Shown here in pieces: positions 48,794-57,138 of a DNA stretch of 64,000 bases (position 1 is its first letter; the number at the start of each line of letters is the position of its first letter). Under the pieces are notes generated by a model. The model was given only the letters and a program-made list of their open reading frames with translations. It ran no database searches and had not been told where the DNA came from. Origin of the DNA: Aliiglaciecola sp. LCG003 (GTDB taxonomy: Bacteria; Pseudomonadota; Gammaproteobacteria; Enterobacterales; Alteromonadaceae); the NCBI RefSeq assembly GCF_030316135.1, contig NZ_CP128185.1, positions 4,154,001-4,218,000 on the forward strand, written 5' to 3'. The translations under genes were made by a program, and so were the position numbers.

Positions 48794-49018
48794 ATGAATT
48801 GCAAAATGAAAAATATATTGGTCACCCTTACGGTAGTGCAATTAGCCGGATGCGCTTCATTGGGTGTTGAACCTTGGGAGCGAGATTTGCTGGCACAAGA
48901 ATCTATGGCGTTGGATTCAGAAGGCGTTGACATAGGTTTAGATGACCACATCTATTTTAGTAAAGAAGCCACCAGTGGCGGGCGTTCATTTGCCGGTGGA
49001 GGTTGCGGATGCAATTAA
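48794..49018 (+). CDS. DUF4266 lipoprotein with GGGCGCN tail
   Basis: A 74-residue lipoprotein. The lipobox LAGC places the lipidated Cys at residue 20. The mature protein is about 55 residues with VEPWERDLLAQ and DHIYFSKEAT, both typical of DUF4266, and ends in FAGGGCGCN. The two terminal cysteines in a glycine run could bind metal or form a thioether or disulfide. No function has been proven to my knowledge. AGGAGA precedes the ATG. The codons of the terminal Gly-Gly-Cys contain GGAGG, which serves as ribosome-binding site of the overlapping DUF3570 gene. Confidence 0.88.
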   Translation: MNCKMKNILVTLTVVQLAGCASLGVEPWERDLLAQESMALDSEGVDIGLDDHIYFSKEATSGGRSFAGGGCGCN

Positions 49019-50301
49019 CACCTAAAACAAATGTAACCGCCTTGCTGGCAGCTGCATCTTGCGCCCTGTTAGGCACAACAGTGCAAGCAGATGAAAATGC
49101 GGAGAAATGGCAGTTTGACACCGCAATCTTATATTATGGAGAGTCAGATCGAGTTCAATTGGTCGAAGGGGTATTCAATGCTAAAAAAGACTTTGGCGAC
49201 GAAAATATCTTCAATGGAAAAATGGTAATCGATACGCTAACCGGCGCATCAGCTTCCGGTGCAGTCGCCCAACCCGGAGTGCAAACTTTTACTCGCCCAT
49301 CGGGCAATGCAAGCTACACCGTCAGCGCTGGAGAAACCCCACTAGACGATACATTCCGTGATACCCGAGTTCAACTAAGTGGTCAATGGACTCAACCTTT
49401 GGCAGAAAATATGCGCGCTAGCACCGGCTTGCAAGTTTCAAAAGAATACGACTACCTGTCTATTGTGGGCAACGGCTCATTGGCCTATGACTTCAACAAA
49501 AAGAATACGACACTTTCAGCAGGAATATCTTACGCATTAGATACTATCGATCCTGTGGGCGGCGCGCCGGTTGATTTTACAAGCATGATCATTGACCGTG
49601 GGCAATACGCCACTGATGAAGCATATCGACAAGATTTTGATGCCACTCGCACTAGTGGCAGTCAGGATAAGGATACGATTGATTTGTTGTTAGGTGTAAC
49701 TCAAATCATCAATAAGCGTATGTTAATGCAGTTGAATTACAGCTTCTCAACTTCGGATGGTTATCACAATGACCCGTATAAAGTGCTCAGCGTAGTAAAT
49801 CAACAAGGGCTAACCCAGGACATATTGCATGAATCGCGGCCTACTGAGCGATCCAAGCACAGTGTTTATTTGCAATCAAAGTATGCGTTGGATTCTGGAG
49901 TGGTAGATGTGTCTTACCGTTTTGCCACTGATGACTGGGATATCAACTCCCATACCCTTGACACCAGATTTCGCTATAATTTATCCGAAACCAGCTATAT
50001 TCAGCCTCACTTTCGATATTACCAGCAGACAGAAGCAGATTTCTATAGTCCATTTTTAATAGAAGGTGCGCCACTTCCCGAGTTTGCAAGTGCTGACTAT
50101 CGTTTAGGTGAAATGTCTGCCATCACCCTAGGGTTGAAATATGGTATGCAATTACAAAATGGCCATGAATTGGCTTTTCGGATTGAGTATTATCAACAGG
50201 ATTCAGACAATGCTGGATTTGACGCACCGGGTGCCTTGGCTAATCTTGAACTCTATCCATCTGTTAAAGCAGTCATAGCGCAGGTAAGCTATAGCTTTTA
50301 A
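49009..50301 (+). CDS. DUF3570 outer-membrane beta-barrel with possible flavinylation motif
   Basis: A 430-residue protein with a signal peptide ending in VQA and a long series of amphipathic strands ending in QVSYSF, the pattern of an outer-membrane barrel. It belongs to DUF3570, which regularly accompanies DUF4266 and apbE. Residues 75-81 read DTLTGAS, matching the DxxTGA(T/S) sequence where ApbE attaches FMN in NqrC and RnfG; Ser81 would be the acceptor. The ATG at 49009 lies 6 bases after GGAGG and overlaps the DUF4266 stop; a TTG two codons earlier is less likely. Function is unknown; a surface flavoprotein is my inference. Confidence 0.85.
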   Translation: MQLTPKTNVTALLAAASCALLGTTVQADENAEKWQFDTAILYYGESDRVQLVEGVFNAKKDFGDENIFNGKMVIDTLTGASASGAVAQPGVQTFTRPSGNASYTVSAGETPLDDTFRDTRVQLSGQWTQPLAENMRASTGLQVSKEYDYLSIVGNGSLAYDFNKKNTTLSAGISYALDTIDPVGGAPVDFTSMIIDRGQYATDEAYRQDFDATRTSGSQDKDTIDLLLGVTQIINKRMLMQLNYSFSTSDGYHNDPYKVLSVVNQQGLTQDILHESRPTERSKHSVYLQSKYALDSGVVDVSYRFATDDWDINSHTLDTRFRYNLSETSYIQPHFRYYQQTEADFYSPFLIEGAPLPEFASADYRLGEMSAITLGLKYGMQLQNGHELAFRIEYYQQDSDNAGFDAPGALANLELYPSVKAVIAQVSYSF

Positions 50302-50325
50302 TCCCATAGCGCATATTAAACATAA

Positions 50326-51225
50326 ATGAGTTTATCTCCTCAAGTCAGTATAGAGCCAAAAGGCGATCACATCAGTGGTCGCTTTCGTTCAATGGCTAGT
50401 CTTTGCGAGATATTAGTCGATAGCCAAGATATTCACCTGGCGACTGAGTTATGTCAAACCGCTTTTGTTGAAGCCAAACGGATTGAAAATAAATTTAGTC
50501 GCTATCAACAACACAATTTAATGGCAGGTATCAATAACAGCAAGGGTCGGTCCATTAAAATTGATGATGAAACCTATAAATTACTGACCTTTGCCGATAC
50601 TTGTTATCAACTGAGCGATGGCATGTTCGACATCACCTCAGGTGTATTGCGTAAAGCATGGAGATTTGATCAATCAGATAAGCTGCCCAGCAAGCAGCAA
50701 ATCACAGAATTGTTACCCTTTATTGGCTGGCCGCAGGTTAAGTTCGACGCAGAAAAGATCACCTTGCCCATCGGATTTGAGTTAGATTTTGGTGGAATTG
50801 GCAAAGAGTATGCGGTTAATAGTGTTGCCCAACAGTGCCAACAGATTGCTAAAGATGTCTCGGTTCTGGTCAACTTTGGGGGCGACATTCAGGTGACTCG
50901 TCCCAGAGCTAAGCATGCATATTGGCAAGTAGGAATAGAAGACCCCAGCCAATCCAGCAAAGATACGGTTGTAGTCAACATCGCTGCGGGAGGATTGGCT
51001 ACCAGCGGCGATGCAAACCGCTTTTTATTAAAAGACGGTATACGCTACGGACATATTCTTAATCCCAAAACCGGGTATCCCATCATGCAAGGGCCTAGAT
51101 CAGTCACGGTAGCAGCACCACAATGTATTCAAAGCGGCTTACTGGCAACTTTAGCTCTGTTACATGGCCACAATGCCGAGGCGTTCCTTGAACAGCAAGA
51201 TGTGACTTATTGGTGCTTCTGGTAA
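50326..51225 (+). CDS. apbE: FAD:protein FMN transferase
   Basis: ApbE transfers FMN from FAD to a Thr or Ser of target proteins. The 299 residues include DGMFDITSGVL, DFGGIGKEYAV, VNFGGDI, GLATSGDANRF, ILNPKTGYP and the magnesium-site SGLLATLALL, so the enzyme should be active. Unlike the usual periplasmic lipoprotein it has no signal peptide, and a stop codon directly precedes the ATG, so no longer form exists. Its target must be met in the cytoplasm or before export. The upstream DUF3570 protein is the only candidate substrate in the window. It is 24 bases after that gene. Confidence 0.93.
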   Translation: MSLSPQVSIEPKGDHISGRFRSMASLCEILVDSQDIHLATELCQTAFVEAKRIENKFSRYQQHNLMAGINNSKGRSIKIDDETYKLLTFADTCYQLSDGMFDITSGVLRKAWRFDQSDKLPSKQQITELLPFIGWPQVKFDAEKITLPIGFELDFGGIGKEYAVNSVAQQCQQIAKDVSVLVNFGGDIQVTRPRAKHAYWQVGIEDPSQSSKDTVVVNIAAGGLATSGDANRFLLKDGIRYGHILNPKTGYPIMQGPRSVTVAAPQCIQSGLLATLALLHGHNAEAFLEQQDVTYWCFW

Positions 51226-51231
51226 GCTGAT

Positions 51232-51336
51232 ATGACAAATATAGGCGCGCAATCGACTCAAGTTGATGGCAAAAGTGCAGTACTCTCGGTACACTTTTAT
51301 CCCAATACAAACTACCAATATGACAAAGGACAATAA
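51232..51336 (+). CDS. Possible 34-residue peptide between apbE and the DUF6492 gene
   Basis: An open frame of 34 codons begins 6 bases after the apbE stop, and its TAA overlaps the ATG of the next gene (TAATG). The peptide is polar and ends in NTNYQYDKGQ. It has a weak ribosome-binding site and no known motif. The exact fit between two genes supports translation for coupling; it might also be the relic of a longer protein. The call is tentative. Confidence 0.4.
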   Translation: MTNIGAQSTQVDGKSAVLSVHFYPNTNYQYDKGQ

Positions 51337-52253
51337 TGACAATTGGCGCAGTGTTACCGCTGAGTGTGCGGGGCAGTTACGATGTAGACGACTTAGGTAG
51401 AACAGAAATTCTGTTCAAAACCTTAAGCGCCTTTTCTGAACCTGGCATGTTCTCTAAATTTTTAGTCGTCACTCCTGATGATGAAGTAGAGATTGTGCGG
51501 CAACGGATGCAACCTTGGGCTCATTTAAATCCAGTGGTCATGTCTGAAGATGAACTGGTCCCAGAGCTTAAGAAGTACCCCAAAATGCGTGGCTGGCGTA
51601 AACAACAAATTGTCAAAATTGCCGCATATAAAGAATTTTCAGATGCCTTTTATCTCACCTTTGATGCAGATGTTATTTGCTTGAAACCAATTACATTGGA
51701 CAAATTAATCATAGATGGCAAAGCATTATTACAGTACGAGCCCCGTAGTTTCCATCCTAAATGGTGGAAGTCATCTGCCCGCCTGCTAAAAATGTCACCT
51801 AATGTGGGTGATACGGAAAAAGGTATGCATGTTACGCCAGCCATACTATCAACTGATTTGATGCAGCAATTGACAGAAGAAATAGCCAGCTTGTGGAAAG
51901 GGAATTGGGTCGACACCATCTGCTCTCTTCACAATCCAAGACATCCTAAAAATTGGCGTATATCTCGCTTTCTTCAACTAAAATGGACTGAATACTCTTT
52001 GTATTATTTATCCTCAATGAAGCACAAAAATCTCAGCCAATATCATGTTACTGCTGGCTCTCAAGCCCATCCTCAACTACTGTTAGTACATGACTCACAT
52101 CCCTTTGAAAATTGGGATACCGCTAGAAGCTTTTCTTCCCAATGCCCAGGACTTTTTTGTGTAGTGGGCAGTAAATCTCGTTTTGAACCCAGTGAAGTAT
52201 GGCAAAAGATCGAAAAATATATTCCCAATCAGGTTAAAGTTCACAAGGGTTAA
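51336..52253 (+). CDS. DUF6492-type glycosyltransferase-like protein
   Basis: A 305-residue cytoplasmic protein with a GT-A-like fold. FDADVIC is the DxD nucleotide-sugar motif and lies after RKQQIVKIAAY, where GT-A enzymes bind the nucleotide. It opens with GAVLPLSV, the first strand. This pattern is that of DUF6492 proteins, which are presumed glycosyltransferases without proven substrates. AAAGGAC precedes the ATG. The possible 34-residue peptide links it to apbE, so it may be the last gene of the flavin operon, or may belong to another process. Confidence 0.75.
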   Translation: MTIGAVLPLSVRGSYDVDDLGRTEILFKTLSAFSEPGMFSKFLVVTPDDEVEIVRQRMQPWAHLNPVVMSEDELVPELKKYPKMRGWRKQQIVKIAAYKEFSDAFYLTFDADVICLKPITLDKLIIDGKALLQYEPRSFHPKWWKSSARLLKMSPNVGDTEKGMHVTPAILSTDLMQQLTEEIASLWKGNWVDTICSLHNPRHPKNWRISRFLQLKWTEYSLYYLSSMKHKNLSQYHVTAGSQAHPQLLLVHDSHPFENWDTARSFSSQCPGLFCVVGSKSRFEPSEVWQKIEKYIPNQVKVHKG

Positions 52254-52349
52254 CTAATATGCGAAGCATAATTGGACAAAGCCTTCAAGGCTGGTAATCT
52301 ATATCACAAATTGTTCCCAATAGAACCCTGAACCTCAAGGACAAAAAAC

Positions 52350-53444
52350 ATGTTCGTAATGGCCACTAAGTATAAATTATGTGAAGAACAAAAACAGACG
52401 CTAGAAAAGCGCGTTGAGCAGTTATTAGAGCAAGTCGATGGCTTAACAGCAGAAAATCACCAGTTGCGATCTGATGCCCAAAAAGACAGTGATAGAGGCG
52501 GTGACACATATGAAACTTTGCTGGCACAATGCGCCATTGATTCACTGTCACAGGTTGAAGGGATCAGACAAACTGTTTTAGAGTCGTTTCAAAAAGTTGA
52601 ACAGGAATCCGAATCTATTCAGAAAATGAATGAATTATTCGATATTTCATCGGTTTCCTTGAATGAAATAGTTCAGGCCATGAATGGAATGGGTGTAAAG
52701 ATGGGCGGGATGACAAGCAGCATTGCTGGTTTGTCCGATACTGCCGATAGCATCAATAAGTTTGTGACTACTATTACCAGCATCTCAGACCAAACCAACT
52801 TACTAGCCCTAAATGCTGCCATTGAGGCTGCACGGGCTGGGGATGCCGGTAGAGGATTTAGCGTGGTAGCCGATGAAGTTCGTTCGTTAGCCAATGAAAC
52901 CAACAAGTCTGCCAGCGAAGTCGCAGAATTAGTTAGTAATATCATCAAATCGACCAAAGAAGCGGTTGGCTCAGTTGATGAAATAAAAGATAACAATCAA
53001 CAACTTTCCCTAAACGTCAATCAGTTAAACGAATACTACCTGTCCATAGTTGATTTCAGCACGATCATGAAATCAGCAATTACAGATTCATCACATCGTT
53101 CCTTTATCCAAACCGTTAAACTCGATCACATCGTCTGGAAAAGTGATGTATACGGTTTGCTATTTGGATCAAATAACAAATCTGCCGATGATTTTTCCGA
53201 TCACACTATGTGTCGACTAGGTGAATGGTATCAGACCGAAGGTCGATCAAAATTCAGCAACAATCAAGCATTTAGAGATCTCGATAGGCCTCATTCAGAA
53301 GTCCATCGAAATGGTGTTGCTGCTATTAAAGAGGTTCAGGCTGGAAATCTTAGTAAAGGCATAGAACATCTAAAAGCAATGGAGAACGCTAGCCGTTCTG
53401 TTATGCAACTGTTAGATAACCTATTAGAACTCAAGCCAGCATAA
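52350..53444 (+). CDS. Cytoplasmic methyl-accepting chemoreceptor with CZB domain
   Basis: A 364-residue soluble chemoreceptor. Residues about 8-45 are a coiled coil. The signalling domain (about 80-225) has the conserved tip segment, including [20 protein letters not shown]. The C-terminal part (about 245-360) is a chemoreceptor zinc-binding (CZB) domain with His and Cys ligands in [15 protein letters not shown] and HSEVHRNG. No membrane segment is present. CZB receptors such as Helicobacter TlpD sense zinc, hypochlorite or redox change. No chemotaxis genes are adjacent. AAGGAC precedes the ATG. Confidence 0.9.
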   Translation: MFVMATKYKLCEEQKQTLEKRVEQLLEQVDGLTAENHQLRSDAQKDSDRGGDTYETLLAQCAIDSLSQVEGIRQTVLESFQKVEQESESIQKMNELFDISSVSLNEIVQAMNGMGVKMGGMTSSIAGLSDTADSINKFVTTITSISDQTNLLALNAAIEAARAGDAGRGFSVVADEVRSLANETNKSASEVAELVSNIIKSTKEAVGSVDEIKDNNQQLSLNVNQLNEYYLSIVDFSTIMKSAITDSSHRSFIQTVKLDHIVWKSDVYGLLFGSNNKSADDFSDHTMCRLGEWYQTEGRSKFSNNQAFRDLDRPHSEVHRNGVAAIKEVQAGNLSKGIEHLKAMENASRSVMQLLDNLLELKPA

Positions 53445-53994
53445 ATATGGGCTATACATCCGTTTGTGCTGCTTAAGTAACCATACTTATATACGACTTA
53501 AGGATTTCGAAACGGACCGCCGTTTTCATAGTCCCCTTAGACTGCCGGTTTAACCACTGGCAGGCTTATCAAAAACCTGGCTAAACAACCTCAATACTAG
53601 CAGCAAACAATTCTTGCCGTTTCAAACCGCAATGTTGAATCACCTGAAACTGATCAACACACTTAAAATGGCTGTCATGGGCAAGTACCACATTTGGGGC
53701 AAAGCTCATCTTGGGCCTTAGTGCTAGAATTCTAAATAGCCAAGGCATCCATTGATATTAATCGCGAAGGTGTGTGTATAAATCAAGCTGAGTGTAAATA
53801 ACTCAGGACTGGGATGGCACAATGATTATGCAGTGCAGACTATACGGAAATAATATTCAGCGTTGGACGGTGACTTTAGTGTGTTGGTTAGCTAAATAAG
53901 GGATTTTCAAAGCATAAAAAAAAGGCAACCCATGGATTGCCTTTTTTAAGAATTTGTCTTAAATACTAACTGATAAATCAGTTAAAATATTTAA
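53445..53994. other. 550-bp non-coding region with a bidirectional terminator at 53920-53945
   Basis: The stem AAAAGGCAA (53920-53928) / TTGCCTTTT (53937-53945) has T-runs on both strands and ends the cold-shock gene. The rest has no assigned gene. A 55-codon minus-strand frame (53581-53748) begins MPWLFRILALR and shows no known domain; it might be a degraded gene. AACGGACCGCCGTTTTCATA near 53513 and similar palindromic patches have no clear meaning. Confidence 0.55.
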
Positions 53995-54204
53995 TTAAAG
54001 AACTTGGATGTTCTCAGCTTGAGGACCTTTTTGGCCTTGGCCAATAGTGAACTCAACTTTTTGACCTTCTTTAAGAGTTTTGAATCCGTCACCAACGATT
54101 GAACGGAAATGAGCGAAAACGTCTGGACCAGACTGTTGCTCAATAAAACCAAAACCTTTATCTTCGTTGAACCACTTAACTGTTCCTACAACTTTATCAG
54201 ACAT
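53995..54204 (-). CDS. Cold-shock domain protein, CspA family
   Basis: A 69-residue single-domain nucleic-acid-binding protein. RNP1 is KGFGFIEQ and RNP2 is VFAHF (usually VFVHF). The start [20 protein letters not shown] is characteristic. CspA-like proteins melt RNA structures in cold or in normal growth. AGGAA lies 9 bases before the ATG. The 5' region is AT-rich, but I could not identify a definite cold box. A strong terminator follows. Confidence 0.96.
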   Translation of the reverse strand: MSDKVVGTVKWFNEDKGFGFIEQQSGPDVFAHFRSIVGDGFKTLKEGQKVEFTIGQGQKGPQAENIQVL

Positions 54205-54789
54205 GTGTATATTCCTGTAATTAATTTAACATTGCCAAAAATTTGGCGGGTTTAGCATAAAATAGACCGGGACTTAGAAACTACAGGACGAAGAACAACG
54301 ATATAACAACGAAATGGAGATCTGTAACTAGGCTTTCTTTAGCTGGGGCGAAGAATACACCACTTTCAGCTAGAGTCAAACTAATTTTTACAAATAATTA
54401 AATAATATCTGACAATATTATTGGATCCTTTACCCCCAAAATACACCTAACGACATGAAATTATTGACATTATCAACTCCAACAAGAAATATTCAGCGTT
54501 TCCACCTTGCCAATTCAAAGGTGTTTATTTTTACCATCCTGTATTTTACAGCCGTAAAAAAACCGTTTTACCACTACGTCGGCACAGTAAATCCTTGCGT
54601 CAACCAGGGGCGAATGATGTTTTGCCCCGAATTTTGCACGACATATCGCTCCTTAGTTGTCGCTTCCTTAGAGTGATGTTATACATTCAGATGCCATTCA
54701 CCTCATCATAGGTCGTTACAAGCGGGCGTGCTGTTGGTGTATTAATTTGATGAAACGTGCCTACGCATGTCTATATAAAGGTTAAGACA
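54205..54789. other. Divergent region between cold-shock gene and S10 peptidase
   Basis: This 585-base region contains the cold-shock promoter and leader on the minus strand (TATGCT near 54250 is a possible -10) and the peptidase promoter. A plus-strand frame of 73 codons (54455-54676) has no domain, signal peptide or ribosome-binding site and is not credited. No repeat was noted. Confidence 0.5.
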
Positions 54790-56298
54790 ATGAGATATCC
54801 TGCTCTGCTACTAAGTTTACTGCTGTTGATTAGCGCCGCCGCCACTAGCGCTCCAGATGAAGCAAATAAAGTGGAACTTGAGATCCCCGAGCCGCTCATA
54901 AGTGTGACGGACCACAAAGGCAAATTTAATGGCAGCAGCGTAAGTTATCAGGTTAGCGCTGGAGACATTTATTTAAAGGATGCTAAAGGCAAGCCTAAAG
55001 CCAGTATTTTCCATGTTGCTTACACTCGAACTAACGCTAAAGATAGCACCAGTCGACCTTTGCTTTTCGTTTTCAACGGCGGACCAGGATCGTCTTCTGT
55101 CTGGTTACATATGGGTGTTTTCGGTCCCAAACGTGTAGTCCTACCAAGTGATGCAGAGCGTGTAGGCGCGGCTCCCTTTAATTTAGCCGACAATCCACTG
55201 AGTATATTAGATAGTGCCGACCTAGTCTTTATCGATCCCGTTGGTACAGGTTATTCAAAGCCTTTGGGCAGCAACGAAGGCAAGACGTTTTGGGGAGTGA
55301 AAGAAGATGCCCAAGCTATGTCTGAGTTTATCCGCATTTATATCACCCAGAATAATCGCTGGAATTCTCCTAAGTATTTAGTTGGTGAAAGCTATGGCAC
55401 TACCCGCGCAGGGGCTATGGTCAGAGAACTACAAGAAGGTTGGGGATCAATTGATCTGAACGGCATTATGCTTATTTCTTCCATTGTTGACTTCCAAACC
55501 GGCGACTTTACTCCAGGCAACGATTTACCTTATGTGACCTTTCTACCTACCTATGCCGCTACGGCCTGGTATCATGGAAAAGTACCAGATAAGTCCAAAT
55601 GGCAAACCTTAGATGCTTTTATCAAGGATAGTCGTGATTTTGCCCTGAACGAATATGCCAGCGTCTTACTTAAAGGCGCGTTAGCCACCACACAGCAAGT
55701 GAATGACGTAGTGGAAAAGCTGCATTCATTCACCGGTTTGAAAAAAAGTTACATTCGCCAAACCGATCTGCGTATCAAAGAATTCTTTTTTATGAAAGAG
55801 CTACTCCGAGATGAAGGCAAAGTAATTGGTCGATTGGATAGTCGTTATCTGGGTGAAGATGCAGATGCGGTCTCCGATAGTATGGAAGCAGACCCCTCAT
55901 CCTATGCAATAGATGGCGCTTATACCGCAGCCACCCAATATTACTTCGCCAATGAAATCAATGTTAAACGGGATGAACCCTATAATATCCTCAGTGGAGA
56001 AGTGTTTAGTAATTGGAATTGGCTATATGGTGGCTCGGCCCGCAGTCAGGGATTTTTAAATGTCACACCCTTCATTGCAACGGGCATGCGCCAAAACAAA
56101 GATTTTAGGGTGTTCGTGGCCAACGGTTACTATGATTTAGCTACACCATTTTTCGCAACTGAGCATTCAATGAATCACAATGGCATTGATTTAAACCGCG
56201 TCACCATGAAATATTACGAAGCAGGGCACATGATGTATATTCATCAACCCTCATTAGAAGCTTTAGTCAAAGACATCCGCGAGTTTTTAACCCAGTAA
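54790..56298 (+). CDS. Secreted S10-family serine carboxypeptidase
   Basis: A 502-residue alpha/beta-hydrolase with a signal peptide ending in TSA. The S10 motifs are all present: FNGGPGSSS (oxyanion hole), VGESYGTTR (Ser nucleophile), NGYYDLATP (Asp) and EAGHMMYIH (His). It should remove C-terminal residues from peptides in the periplasm or outside. The longer open frame starts 11 codons upstream, but the ATG at 54790 begins the signal peptide and has AAGG upstream. It is monocistronic and converges on the binding-protein gene. Confidence 0.92.
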   Translation: MRYPALLLSLLLLISAAATSAPDEANKVELEIPEPLISVTDHKGKFNGSSVSYQVSAGDIYLKDAKGKPKASIFHVAYTRTNAKDSTSRPLLFVFNGGPGSSSVWLHMGVFGPKRVVLPSDAERVGAAPFNLADNPLSILDSADLVFIDPVGTGYSKPLGSNEGKTFWGVKEDAQAMSEFIRIYITQNNRWNSPKYLVGESYGTTRAGAMVRELQEGWGSIDLNGIMLISSIVDFQTGDFTPGNDLPYVTFLPTYAATAWYHGKVPDKSKWQTLDAFIKDSRDFALNEYASVLLKGALATTQQVNDVVEKLHSFTGLKKSYIRQTDLRIKEFFFMKELLRDEGKVIGRLDSRYLGEDADAVSDSMEADPSSYAIDGAYTAATQYYFANEINVKRDEPYNILSGEVFSNWNWLYGGSARSQGFLNVTPFIATGMRQNKDFRVFVANGYYDLATPFFATEHSMNHNGIDLNRVTMKYYEAGHMMYIHQPSLEALVKDIREFLTQ

Positions 56299-56302
56299 AG
56301 CT

Positions 56303-57007
56303 TTAGAACGAATATTTTTCCTGCAGCTTACGGTATTCCGGAGATTGGGTGTAAGCTGCCAGGACCAAATTGAACTGATCACGTAAAACGGCCTTACCGA
56401 AACCCACTCGATAGCGATTGATTTCAAAAAGCGGATGGATTGAGACTTTCCGAAATTGCTTAGAAAGGGACTTTTGACGGCTAAAGTAGCTAAAAATATT
56501 GACATCTAACACAATCACCTGAACCTTTTGACCGAACAACATTTTCACCTGACGAAGCTGATCCGGTACTTCTGAATAAAACGGGTTATTGCTTGCCATC
56601 ATAAAAAATTTATCTCCTAGCAAGCTTTGCGCATTTTGAAATGCCAACACTGAATAGGGCCTTAAATCATCCACATCATGAATCGTTAATTCTTCTTCGA
56701 GTAAACTTACTGCGACGTTTTGATAGGCAACATAAGGGTCAGTCAAGAACACGTTTTCCATCGCTATTTTGTCACTCATGGTAATAGCCGCGTCGACATT
56801 TCCGCGCCTGAGCAACTCAAAAGAACGGCCGTAGGGTACAAAAACAAATTTCACTTCGTAACCCATTTGTTTTAGCACCGCGCTGACAAGCTCTAGTTCA
56901 AACCCGCTTTGGGTTTGCTGAATAACATAAGGGGGCTTATTCCATCCTACTGCAACCAAAACCGGCTCTGGTTTGGCCAAGACCATTGGGCTAGCAAATA
57001 AAAACAA
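56303..57007 (-). CDS. Periplasmic substrate-binding protein (SBP_bac_3 type)
   Basis: A protein of about 234 residues of the amino-acid-type solute-binding family 3, with WNKPPYVIQQ, GFELELVSAVLKQMGY, VPYGRSFELLRRGNVDAAI and DPYVAYQNVAV. No permease or ATPase is near, as with many such orphan proteins in Alteromonadales. The annotated start is TTG at 57007, which leaves a signal peptide of only about 11 residues. The upstream in-frame codons (RISIGRKFLGVS) would complete a normal signal peptide, but they contain no ATG, GTG or TTG, so translation may begin at ATT or ATA. Confidence 0.8.
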   Translation of the reverse strand: MFLFASPMVLAKPEPVLVAVGWNKPPYVIQQTQSGFELELVSAVLKQMGYEVKFVFVPYGRSFELLRRGNVDAAITMSDKIAMENVFLTDPYVAYQNVAVSLLEEELTIHDVDDLRPYSVLAFQNAQSLLGDKFFMMASNNPFYSEVPDQLRQVKMLFGQKVQVIVLDVNIFSYFSRQKSLSKQFRKVSIHPLFEINRYRVGFGKAVLRDQFNLVLAAYTQSPEYRKLQEKYSF

Positions 57008-57138
57008 GCTTACCCCAAGGAACTTCCGCCCAATGCTGATTCGACTTATGACCCTAAATACAAGGATAAAATACTTTTTGGCAAGCCGAATTAGGAATTT
57101 TTTGATACTATTGCCCCTCTATAAATCAGGAATATCTT

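Noticed and set aside
54455-54676. 73-codon open frame upstream of the S10 peptidase
   Set aside because: No ribosome-binding site or known motif, and it lies in a promoter region between divergent genes.
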